This document shows, one piece after another, positions 1 through 7,116 of a DNA stretch of 64,000 bases. A program made the position numbers and the translations under genes. Under the pieces are notes generated by a model. It saw nothing but the letters and a program-made list of their open reading frames with translations, had not been told where the DNA came from and did not search any database. The first letter of the stretch is position 1. Each line of letters opens with the position of its first letter. This DNA comes from Caulobacter segnis (GTDB lineage Bacteria > Pseudomonadota > Alphaproteobacteria > Caulobacterales > Caulobacteraceae), in NCBI RefSeq assembly GCF_003243465.1, contig NZ_QFQZ01000007.1, positions 24,102 to 88,101 on the forward strand, given 5' to 3'.

Positions 1-295
1 GATCGAGGCTGGTGGCCTGGTCGAAGTCCGCGCGAGCGGCCTCGAAATGCAGCTGTCGCATCTGCAGCACGCCCCGGTTCACATAGGTCTTGGCGCGGTC
101 GCGGAAGCCGAGGACCTCGAGTTCCAGCGCGGTCGTGCAGGCGAGAATGGCGCGGTCATCGGATCGTCCCTTCAGCGCGGCGTCGGAACATGCGTTGGCC
201 GAAGCGCCGCCGACGACGACGGTCGAAGCGCCGGCCGCGCCGGCGAACAGGAAAGCCGCCGCGCCCAGCGCGACGCACGGGATCATCCGGGTCAT
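1..295 (-). CDS. TPR-type exported protein, 3' part cut by window edge
   Basis: An open frame starts with ATG at 295 on the minus strand and runs off the left edge after 98 codons. The first ~25 residues form a signal peptide (hydrophobic run ending near ALGAAAFLFAGAAGA). The following residues carry two cysteines (NACSDAA, ILACTTALE), then a helix-turn-helix repeat pattern (RDRAKTYVNRGVLQMRQLHFEAARADFDQA) typical of a tetratricopeptide repeat. It is probably a periplasmic TPR protein of unknown role. It is transcribed divergently from the desulfhydrase gene, with about 140 bp between the starts. The call rests only on the N-terminal part. Confidence 0.6.
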   Translation of the reverse strand, partial: MTRMIPCVALGAAAFLFAGAAGASTVVVGGASANACSDAALKGRSDDRAILACTTALELEVLGFRDRAKTYVNRGVLQMRQLHFEAARADFDQATSLD

Positions 296-437
296 GTCTT
301 CCTCCGTGGGGCCGCTCGTTCGCGCGGAGGCCCTCGCGCCGATCATACCACCAAAGGCGCTCGCCGCCGTCACCTTGTGGTCGCACCACCCGCACGGCGT
401 GCTAACAGGAGAACGACTCCGAGAGGGACCTCGCCTA

Positions 438-1439
438 ATGCATCTCGCCCGCTTTCCTCGCGCTCGCTTCGCCCACCTGCCGACGCCCCTGGAGCCCCTG
501 CCCCGCCTCGGCGCGGCGCTCGGGATCGACCTCTGGGTAAAGCGCGACGACTGCACGGGCCTGGCGGGCGGCGGCAACAAGACCCGCAAGCTGGAGTTCC
601 TGCTGGGCGAGGCCCTGGCGCAGGGCGCCGACACCCTGGTCACCCAGGGCGCGGTCCAGTCCAACCACGTGCGCCAGACGATCGCCGCCGGCGCGCGCTT
701 CGGCCTCCCGACCGAGGTGATCCTGGAGGAGCGCACCGGCTCCAAGGCCGAGGACTATGTCGGCAATGGCAACGTGCTGCTGGACAAGCTGATGGGCGCG
801 GCGATCCGCTTCGTTCCTGGCGGCAGCGACATGGTGGCTGAGCTCGAAGCCACGGCGGAAAGCGTCCGCCAGCGGGGCGGCAAGCCCTATGTCATTCCCG
901 GCGGCGGCTCGAATACCGTCGGCGCGCTGGGCTATGTCGACTGCGCCCGCGAGTTGATCGTCCAGGCCGACCAGATGGACCTGAAGATCGACCGGCTTGT
1001 CACCGCCACTGGCAGCGCCGGCACGCACGCCGGCCTCGTCGCCGGCTTCGCGGCGCTGTCGGTCGAGGTTCCGATCCTGGGCTTCGGCGTGCGCGCGCCC
1101 AAGGCCAAGCAGGAGGAGAACGTGTTCAACCTCGCCGTCGCCACCGCCGAGACCATCGGCGCGGCGGGCCGGGTGAGACGCGAGGCGGTCGTGGCCGACT
1201 GCGACTATGTCGGCGAGGGCTACGGCCTCGTGGACCAGGGCGTGATCGACGCTCTGACCCTGGCCGCGCGCACCGAAGGCCTGCTGCTGGACCCCGTCTA
1301 TTCGGGTAAGGCGATGAAGGGCCTGATCGACCAGGCGCAAAAGGGCGCCTTCAAGGGTGAGCGCGTCGTCTTCCTGCACACCGGCGGCGCGCAGGGCCTG
1401 TTCGGCTACCAGAGCGTGCTGGAGCCGGCCCTCGGCTAA
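438..1439 (+). CDS. dcyD: D-cysteine desulfhydrase / ACC deaminase family PLP enzyme
   Basis: This 333-residue protein belongs to the PLP fold-type II family of D-cysteine desulfhydrase and ACC deaminase. Such enzymes release pyruvate, ammonia and H2S from D-cysteine, or deaminate ACC. The stretch GGGNKTRKLEFL near residues 45-55 carries the PLP-binding lysine, AVQSNHVRQ is the substrate-loop motif, and HTGGAQGLFGY near the C terminus is the phosphate/PLP site region. I chose the ATG at 438 because the longer frame upstream is arginine/serine-rich and has no homology-like features. The racemase gene follows after 12 bp, so the two are probably cotranscribed. Desulfhydrase versus deaminase cannot be settled by eye, but desulfhydrase is more common in this context. 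Confidence 0.88.
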   Translation: MHLARFPRARFAHLPTPLEPLPRLGAALGIDLWVKRDDCTGLAGGGNKTRKLEFLLGEALAQGADTLVTQGAVQSNHVRQTIAAGARFGLPTEVILEERTGSKAEDYVGNGNVLLDKLMGAAIRFVPGGSDMVAELEATAESVRQRGGKPYVIPGGGSNTVGALGYVDCARELIVQADQMDLKIDRLVTATGSAGTHAGLVAGFAALSVEVPILGFGVRAPKAKQEENVFNLAVATAETIGAAGRVRREAVVADCDYVGEGYGLVDQGVIDALTLAARTEGLLLDPVYSGKAMKGLIDQAQKGAFKGERVVFLHTGGAQGLFGYQSVLEPALG

Positions 1440-1451
1440 GGGAGCGATCGG

Positions 1452-2117
1452 ATGAGCAAGATCCTCGGCGTTCTCGGCGGGATGGGTCCCGCCGCCACCC
1501 TCGATTTCCTGGCCAAGCTGCAGGCCGCCACGCCGGTCCAGCGCGAGCAGGATCACCTGCGGGTGCTGGTCGACATCAATCCGCACGTCCCCGACCGCAA
1601 TGTCGGCGCCGAGGATCCCGCGCCCGTGCTCGCCGCGATGGCCGAAGGTCTTCGGGACGCCGGCGCCCAGGTGCTGGCGATCGCCTGCAACACCGCCCAC
1701 GCCTATGCCGACGCGGTGCGCGCCAGCGGCCTGCCCCTGGTCGACATGCTGGAAACCGCCGGTCTGGCCGCCAAGGCGCAGGGCGCGTCCAGGGTCGGGG
1801 TTCTCGGCACGGGCCTGGCGCTGGGCCTCTATCGCGACCGCTTCTTCCACATGGGCCTGGAGACGGTCACCCTGGACGATCACGAGCAGGTCGAATTCAT
1901 GGCCCTGCTCTATCGGATCAAGCATGGCGACGTGGGGCCAGCATCGCGCGAGACCATGGCCGCGCTGGCCCATCGCCTGGTCGGCAAGGGGGCGCAGAGC
2001 GTGGTGGCCGGCTGCACTGAGGTGCCGCTGGTGCTATCCGCCGACGACCTGTCGGTCCCGTTCCTGGACGCCACGCAACAACTGGCTATCCGCTGCGTGG
2101 ACGTCTGCCTCGGCTAG
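1452..2117 (+). CDS. Aspartate/glutamate racemase family protein
   Basis: This 221-residue cytoplasmic protein has the Asp/Glu/hydantoin racemase fold. It shows the N-terminal GGMGPAATLDF glycine motif and the two catalytic cysteines of the cofactor-independent mechanism: C79 in LAIACNTAH and C188 in VVAGCTEVPL. Length matches the YgeA/aspartate racemase group. It sits 12 bp downstream of the desulfhydrase gene. A plausible joint role is D-amino-acid turnover, with one enzyme interconverting D and L forms and the other degrading a D-amino acid. The exact substrate is not evident from sequence. Confidence 0.9.
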   Translation: MSKILGVLGGMGPAATLDFLAKLQAATPVQREQDHLRVLVDINPHVPDRNVGAEDPAPVLAAMAEGLRDAGAQVLAIACNTAHAYADAVRASGLPLVDMLETAGLAAKAQGASRVGVLGTGLALGLYRDRFFHMGLETVTLDDHEQVEFMALLYRIKHGDVGPASRETMAALAHRLVGKGAQSVVAGCTEVPLVLSADDLSVPFLDATQQLAIRCVDVCLG

Positions 2118-2141
2118 GCCGGGCGAGCCGCGGACATGAAA

Positions 2142-2173
2142 ACGCCCCCGGAGCCAAACGGACCCGGGGGCGT
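2142..2173 (-). terminator. Intrinsic terminator, T-tract on the minus strand
   Basis: A 10-bp G/C stem (ACGCCCCCGG at 2142-2151 pairs with CCGGGGGCGT at 2164-2173) surrounds a 12-nt loop. Read on the minus strand it is followed by TTTTC, so it terminates minus-strand transcripts coming from the 2.3-2.9 kb side. On the plus strand it lies 24 bp after the racemase stop and may also help end that transcript. A second small hairpin (TCCTGTT/AACAGGA, 2176-2193) lies immediately upstream on the minus strand. Confidence 0.7.
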
Positions 2174-2372
2174 CGTCCTGTTCCCCAACAGGACAGCGTC
2201 GGCTGCTGCCAAACCTGGCGCGGCGGCGTCGCCTCGAAATTGATGAGTGAGGTCATCGTCGAACACGGCGCGCGGCGCAACGCGGCCCGCTGTCGCAGGC
2301 CGGACGAAATCGGGCCAAGGAAGCCCCCTAAGTCTTTGTATTGACGAACTTCTCGCTCACGCCGCCCGAAAT

Positions 2373-2951
2373 CTACTCGCAGACCCGGCGCAGGTTCATC
2401 AGCACTTTTGGCGTATCGCGGCGCAGCGCCTCGCGCATCAGAGCCTTCGGCACGGGCCAGTCCACCGCGAGACGGTTCTCATAGAACACGCGGGTCCGGC
2501 GGCCGCCGTCCAGCGGCTGCAGCCGCCACTCGCCCTGCTGGACCTTCAGATCGCCCTCGACCAGCCGAAACCGGATCGAATTGTAGGGCTCGTAGTCCGA
2601 GCGGAACACGATCCTCATGCCCGGAAAGACCAGGTTCCGGCGCGTGACGTGCTCGCGGATATCCCAGCCGCGCGCCTGATCGCCCTCAACGACCCGGCAC
2701 CCGGTCAAGGTGGTGATCATCACCTTGGCGGCCGCGCAGTCGGTCATGGTCCGCCACACCTTCTGCACCGGCGCGTCGATGTCGATCACCGCCTTCACAT
2801 GACCGGCGACACCGTCGGGATCAGGCGTCACCTCCGCATAGGCTTCGCCGCGCTTCAGCGCGGCCTGGGCCTTGCCCGTCAGGTCGAACGCCTGCGCGCC
2901 AGAAACCGACAGGGCCCAGATCGCCAGAACAACTGAAATCCCAAACCGCAT
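2373..2951 (-). CDS. Exported START/SRPBCC-domain protein
   Basis: The protein has a clear signal peptide (MRFGISVVLAIWALSVSGAQA) and then a START/SRPBCC-type body. Supporting features are the VKAVIDIDAPVQKVWRTMTD strand-helix start and the later IRFRLVEGDLKVQQGEWRL and TRVFYENRLAVDW strands. Such proteins bind a hydrophobic ligand in a helix-grip pocket, and the ligand here is unknown. I chose the ATG at 2951 rather than the upstream GTG at 2963 because GGAGAGCGAC gives a Shine-Dalgarno at good spacing and the signal peptide begins exactly there. The gene is about 200 bp from the shared terminator at 2142-2173. Confidence 0.82.
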   Translation of the reverse strand: MRFGISVVLAIWALSVSGAQAFDLTGKAQAALKRGEAYAEVTPDPDGVAGHVKAVIDIDAPVQKVWRTMTDCAAAKVMITTLTGCRVVEGDQARGWDIREHVTRRNLVFPGMRIVFRSDYEPYNSIRFRLVEGDLKVQQGEWRLQPLDGGRRTRVFYENRLAVDWPVPKALMREALRRDTPKVLMNLRRVCE

Positions 2952-3017
2952 GTCGCTCTCCACTCGGGGAGCGATACGGCGAGACGGCGCACATGGATGG
3001 ATCGGGCGCAGGCCCGT

Positions 3018-3278
3018 CTAAGACGCCCGGCCCAAGGCGGCCCGCACGACCTCCGGCGCGTGGTCGATAACGCGCAGATAGGCCGCCAGCGCCGGATCCA
3101 GCCGCGCCTCGCCGTGCTCCAGGTCCTGCAGCAGGGTGAGATCGATCTGGAACACGGCCGCGAAATCCGCCTGTGACAGTCCCGTTCGCCAGCGCACCGC
3201 CTGCACCAGGGCGCGAGCCGAACGGGCGCGCGCGGGCGTCGCGGCTTCGTCGATCGCGGGGTCGGCATGTCGGGTCAT
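3018..3278 (-). CDS. Small XRE-family helix-turn-helix protein, antitoxin-like
   Basis: This 86-residue protein has a helix-turn-helix (ALVQAVRWRTGLSQADFAAVF, then QDLEHGEARLD) followed by the segment PALAAYLRVIDHAPEVVRAAL. That tail is typical of the HigA/YiaG-like group of small regulators that often act as antitoxins. I chose ATG 3278 because GGAGCGTACC precedes it. The longer frame reaching 3515 overlaps the helicase gene and lacks sense in its first half. No toxin-sized gene flanks it, so it is an orphan in this window. It lies 76 bp downstream of the DinG-like gene on the same strand. Confidence 0.8.
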   Translation of the reverse strand: MTRHADPAIDEAATPARARSARALVQAVRWRTGLSQADFAAVFQIDLTLLQDLEHGEARLDPALAAYLRVIDHAPEVVRAALGRAS

Positions 3279-3354
3279 GGTACGCTCCTGGAACTGGCCC
3301 TCCCCATGGCCGACTTTTAGGACGTTCCCATTGCAGAAATTCGACGTCTTTGAG

Positions 3355-6210
3355 TCAGGAAGCCGCCAGATCGTCGCGCGCCCCGCCACGATCCTGTTTG
3401 GCCAGGAAGGCGGCGGTGGCCTCGATGGCCTCGACCAGCCCGACCCGCTCGATCTGGACGCCCTCCGGCAAGCTGGAGAACAACCGCGTCGGCGCGGCGG
3501 CGTCCAGCATGACAAAGACGCCCCGATCGTCAGCGCGTCGGATCAGGCGGCCAAAGGCCTGGCTGATCCGGGCCCGGGCCACGGCGTCGTCATAGCCCTT
3601 ACCGCCGAAGCGCAGGCGCCGGGCCTTGTGCAGGACATCGGGACGCGGCCAGGGCACGCGGTCGAAGACCAGCAGGCGGAGTGAACGCCCCGGCACGTCC
3701 ACGCCGTCCCGGATCGCGTCGGTGCCCAGCAGGCAGGCGTCTTCCTCGGCGCGGAAAATGTCGACCAGCGCCCCGACCTCCAGCGGATCGACGTGTTGGG
3801 CGTAGAGCGCCAGGCCCTGGTCGGCCAGAGGCGCGGCGATGCGCTCGTGGACCGCCTTCAAGCGACGGATGGCGGTGAAGAGGCCAAGTCCCCCGCCGCC
3901 GGCCGCCAGGAACAGCTCGCGCATCGCCGCCGAGACCTGGCGAGGATCTTCCTTGTTCACGTCGGTGACCACGAAGGCCTTGGCGTTGTTCGCGTAGTCG
4001 AACGGCGAGACCAAGCGTAGTACCTTAGGCGCCGACGGCAGGCGGGCCGCGCCCGTGCGCATCTCGGCCAGGGCGAACGGGTCCTCCAGCGCCGGATCGA
4101 CCAGGGTGGCGCTGGTCACCAGAACCCCATGGGCCGGCGACAGGACGGCCGCGCGCAGCGGTTCGGTCGGATCGACCCAGTGGCGGCGGCAAGCGGCGTC
4201 GACGACGCGGCCATAGAGGAACGTCGCCTCGAACCAGTCGACGAAGTCGGGGTCGGTCTCGCTGGGATCGACGTCATCCTCCTCCAGCGCCTTCAGGATC
4301 GAGCGCCAGGCCGGCAGGGTCATGCGGGCGCGACGGTCGAGGCCGCGCAGCGCGCCTTCGATGCGGGCGCGCTCGGACGGGGCCAGATGCTCGGCCTCCT
4401 CGTCCAGCACGTCTTCCAGCGCGCGGGCCAAGGCCAGCAGCGGCGCCTCGATCGCGGCAAGCGCCTTGGCGGCTTCGGGGGCGCGCTCGCGGACGAGGTC
4501 GACCGGCGGGCGGGCGTCGCATTGCAGGCCAAGATCGGCCCCGCCCCGCTCGCTGGTGCGGGCGCGGAGCTGCTCGATGACGGCGACGAGGAAGTTCTCG
4601 ATCGGCCCGATCGGATTGATCTGGCCATCCGGCGGCGCGACCCGGCCCGACCAGCCTTCGCCCGGCAGGGCGGCGGCGGCGTGGATGGCCTGGCTCATCG
4701 CCTGCCGCGCGCCCTCGCGATCGCCCAGGATGTCGAGCAGCCGCGCTTCCAGCCCCCGCCCCCGCCGCCCTCGGCCCTCCGGACCTCGGATCCAGCGGCG
4801 CAGTTCCGCCGCCTCAGCCCCCGACAAGGCGGCGGAGAAGGCGCTGTCGGCGGCCTCGAACAGGTGGTGGCCTTCGTCGAAGACGATGCGCTTGAGGCTG
4901 GTGGTCTCGTTGTCGCCTTTCAGCCCCCGCGCCGTCCGCGCGCCGTCGAACGCGGCCTGGGTCAGGACCAGGGCGTGATTGGCGATCACCAGGTCGGCGC
5001 GCTTGGAGGCCCGCACGGCCTTCTCGATGAAGCAGATCCGATAGTGCTGGCAGCCGGCGTGGATGCACTCGCCGCGCCGGTCGACCAGGTTGGCCGGGCT
5101 GGCCTGGGCCGACGGCGGCACAGCGGAGAGCGTCGGCAGCCAGGCCGGGAAGTCGCCGCCGGTCATGTCGCCGTCGCGCGTCGCCCGCGCCCAGCGCGCG
5201 GTCAAGGCCAGGCCGATCAGGTCGCCATTGCCCAGCTGCGCGCCGTTGATCTGCTCCTGGAAGTTCAGCAGGCACAGATAGTTTTCGCGCCCCTTGCGCA
5301 CCACCGCCTTCTTGGCCCGCTCCTTGGGATCGGGATAGATCGAGCGGCTCTCGCGCTCGATCTGCCGCTGCAGGGCGCGGGTGTAGGTGCTGACCCAGAC
5401 CGAGGGGCCATTGGCCTCGGCCCACAGCGAGGCCGGCGCCAGATAGCCCAGCGTCTTGCCGACGCCCGTGCCGGCCTCGGCCAGCATCATGCGCGGCTCG
5501 CCCTCCCGCTCGCGCGGCTGGAAGGCGTAGGCCGCCTCCTTGGCGAAGGTCGCCTGGGCCTCGCGGATCTCCTCCAGGCCCGAGCGTTGCAGCAGCTCGG
5601 CCAGGCGCTGGCCGGCGCGCTCCGGATCGATCGGCCGGGAGCCCGCCTCGCCCGGCGGCGCCTGATCCTCCCACTCGGCCAGCCGCGCCCAGACGTCGAG
5701 GCCCGAGCCGCGGAACTGGTTGCCGACGGGGACCGAGCGCAGAGCGCCGATGACGGCGGCCCCCCAGGACCAGCCGGCCTTGGCGAGGGTCTCGGCGACA
5801 GCCAGGGCCTCTTCCCGCGACGGGACCGGCGTCAGCGCGAGTTCACGCAGCAGGGCGTCCGCGCTTTCGCGCAGGCTCTGGGCCTGCTGGGCCGCGCCAT
5901 GCGGCTCGGCAAGACCCAGCGCCATGGCCAGGCCCACCGCCGAGGGGGCGCAGAAGGCGCCGGGACGAACGAAGGCATGCAGCTCCAGCACGTCGAACAG
6001 CCGCGGCGAGCGCGATGGCGGCGACAGGTTCAGCCGCCGCGCGGTCATCGCCCCGTGCGCCACCAGCACCGGGCCATGCTCGAACAGGTCGCGGGCGTCC
6101 GGGGCGCGCAGCATCCGGCCTTCGCCCCCGCCGTCGGCCACGCCGGCGCGCGGCCCGGGCAGGACGACCAAGGCCGGGGCCAGATCCAGAGTCGGGGGGG
6201 AAGCGGTCAC
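3355..6210 (-). CDS. DinG/XPD-like ATP-dependent DNA helicase
   Basis: This 951-residue protein is a superfamily 2, XPD/DinG-type 5'-3' helicase. It has Walker A AEAGTGVGKTLGY near residue 245. Iron-sulfur-type cysteines are spaced in ECIHAGCQHYRICF near residue 380, the DEAH box reads IVFDEGHHLFEAAD near 443, and motif VI QAFGRLIRRADDRG lies near the C terminus. It is much longer than E. coli DinG. The first ~200 residues contain VLVAHGAMTARRL and RLFDVLELHAFVRPG, which look like a decayed DnaQ-type exonuclease domain without its acidic residues. The start is GTG at 6210, 7 bp after a GCTAACA -10-like element, so the mRNA may be nearly leaderless. A LexA-like box lies at 6237-6251. The family acts in replication-fork and R-loop repair. 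Confidence 0.9.
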   Translation of the reverse strand: MTASPPTLDLAPALVVLPGPRAGVADGGGEGRMLRAPDARDLFEHGPVLVAHGAMTARRLNLSPPSRSPRLFDVLELHAFVRPGAFCAPSAVGLAMALGLAEPHGAAQQAQSLRESADALLRELALTPVPSREEALAVAETLAKAGWSWGAAVIGALRSVPVGNQFRGSGLDVWARLAEWEDQAPPGEAGSRPIDPERAGQRLAELLQRSGLEEIREAQATFAKEAAYAFQPREREGEPRMMLAEAGTGVGKTLGYLAPASLWAEANGPSVWVSTYTRALQRQIERESRSIYPDPKERAKKAVVRKGRENYLCLLNFQEQINGAQLGNGDLIGLALTARWARATRDGDMTGGDFPAWLPTLSAVPPSAQASPANLVDRRGECIHAGCQHYRICFIEKAVRASKRADLVIANHALVLTQAAFDGARTARGLKGDNETTSLKRIVFDEGHHLFEAADSAFSAALSGAEAAELRRWIRGPEGRGRRGRGLEARLLDILGDREGARQAMSQAIHAAAALPGEGWSGRVAPPDGQINPIGPIENFLVAVIEQLRARTSERGGADLGLQCDARPPVDLVRERAPEAAKALAAIEAPLLALARALEDVLDEEAEHLAPSERARIEGALRGLDRRARMTLPAWRSILKALEEDDVDPSETDPDFVDWFEATFLYGRVVDAACRRHWVDPTEPLRAAVLSPAHGVLVTSATLVDPALEDPFALAEMRTGAARLPSAPKVLRLVSPFDYANNAKAFVVTDVNKEDPRQVSAAMRELFLAAGGGGLGLFTAIRRLKAVHERIAAPLADQGLALYAQHVDPLEVGALVDIFRAEEDACLLGTDAIRDGVDVPGRSLRLLVFDRVPWPRPDVLHKARRLRFGGKGYDDAVARARISQAFGRLIRRADDRGVFVMLDAAAPTRLFSSLPEGVQIERVGLVEAIEATAAFLAKQDRGGARDDLAAS

Positions 6211-6234
6211 GCGACTCTGTTAGCAAAACCACGC

Positions 6235-6252
6235 CGAAACAGAAAGGGAACA
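6235..6252 (-). promoter_or_regulatory. LexA-like SOS box upstream of the DinG-like gene
   Basis: The 18-mer CGAAACAGAAAGGGAACA on the plus strand reads GTTC-N7-GTTT on the minus strand, one base from the alphaproteobacterial LexA consensus GTTC-N7-GTTC. It lies 12 bp upstream of a -10-like GCTAACA (6224-6218) for the helicase gene starting at 6210, a position where repressor binding would block the -35 region. An identical 18-mer occurs at 7083-7100 before the other helicase gene. It could also influence the divergent SIMPL gene. Confidence 0.55.
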
Positions 6253-6324
6253 CTGGCCGCTGCAGTTGCCAAGTCGATCCCGGGGCTCGAATACTCGTCC
6301 CACAACCTCCAATGGAGCTTTGCC

Positions 6325-7074
6325 TTGCGCAAGATCGCCCTTACCGCCTGCCTGCTCTCCGTCGTCACGCCAGCGCTTGCGGCGGAGGTTCAGCCGCCGA
6401 CCATCGCCGTCATCGGCAGTGGGCGCGCGGAACGGCTGGCGGATTACGCCCTGCTCAACTTCACCCTGCGCGGCGAAGGCGTGACCGCGCCCCAGGCCGT
6501 GAAGGCGCTGGCCGACGCCCAGGCCAGGCTCGACGCCAGCCTGCCCAAGCTTCCGGGCAAGCCAGCGGCGGAGACGCGCAGCGCGACGCTGCAGATCCGC
6601 GAAGTTCGCGCGAAGGGCTGCGAGAACCGGGGCTATCCGCTGCCGACCGCTGGCGACTGCGCCGTGGTCGGGATGATCGCGACCCAGGGCTTTCAGGTGC
6701 GGATCTCCCCGGCCACGCGGGCCGGCGACGCCGCCTCGCTCGTGGCGCAGATCGGCGGGGCCGACGTCAATGTCTCGAATGGCGGCGTGAATGACGAGAA
6801 GGCCCTGGAAGACGCCGCCATGCGCGATGCGGTCGCCGACGCCAGGCATCAGGCGGAGCTGCTGGCCGCCGCATCGAGCGTCAAGCTCGGCCCGGTGATC
6901 CGTGTGCAGGACGGCCAGACCAATCAGATCGTGGTCACCGCCAGCAGCTTCGCCGCGCCGCCCCCGCCCCCGCCGCCCATCCCGCCCGTACAGTTGAGTT
7001 CGCCGCTGAACTACACGCCGCAGCCGGTCGTCCGGACCGCCCGGGTGATGGTGACCTACGGCTTGGAGCCTTAA
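6325..7074 (+). CDS. SIMPL-domain (DUF541) exported protein
   Basis: This 249-residue protein begins with a signal peptide (LRKIALTACLLSVVTPALA, cleaved near AAEV), so it is periplasmic or outer-membrane associated. The body follows the SIMPL/DUF541 pattern: IAVIGSGRAERLADYALLNF at the start, KALADAQARLDAS, then the DEKALEDAAMRDAVADAR and ARVMVTYGLEP segments. A proline run (PPPPPPPIPP) near residue 215 forms a linker. The start is TTG 6325, preceded by GGAG at 7 nt. The longer frame upstream is only the antisense of the helicase gene. The function of the family is poorly known, with roles proposed in oxidative or envelope stress. Confidence 0.83.
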   Translation: MRKIALTACLLSVVTPALAAEVQPPTIAVIGSGRAERLADYALLNFTLRGEGVTAPQAVKALADAQARLDASLPKLPGKPAAETRSATLQIREVRAKGCENRGYPLPTAGDCAVVGMIATQGFQVRISPATRAGDAASLVAQIGGADVNVSNGGVNDEKALEDAAMRDAVADARHQAELLAAASSVKLGPVIRVQDGQTNQIVVTASSFAAPPPPPPPIPPVQLSSPLNYTPQPVVRTARVMVTYGLEP

Positions 7075-7082
7075 TCGCTGGA

Positions 7083-7110
7083 CGAAACAGAAAGGGAACA
7101 TGCTATATGG
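7083..7110 (+). promoter_or_regulatory. LexA-like SOS box and -10 element of the Lhr-like helicase gene
   Basis: The 18-mer CGAAACAGAAAGGGAACA at 7083-7100 repeats the box at 6235-6252 exactly (AAAC-N7-GAAC, one mismatch from GAAC-N7-GAAC). It is followed after 2 bp by GCTATAT (7102-7108), which fits the Caulobacter GCTANAWC -10 element. The ATG at 7117 is only 8 bp further, implying a very short or absent leader. Repressor bound here would cover the -35/-10 spacer. Confidence 0.58.
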
Positions 7111-7116
7111 GCGTGA

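Noticed and set aside
4129..6300. Very long open frame on the plus strand opposite the DinG-like gene, joined to the SIMPL frame
   Set aside because: It mirrors the helicase codons and is Arg/Gly/Gln-rich. The only real part is the SIMPL gene from 6325.
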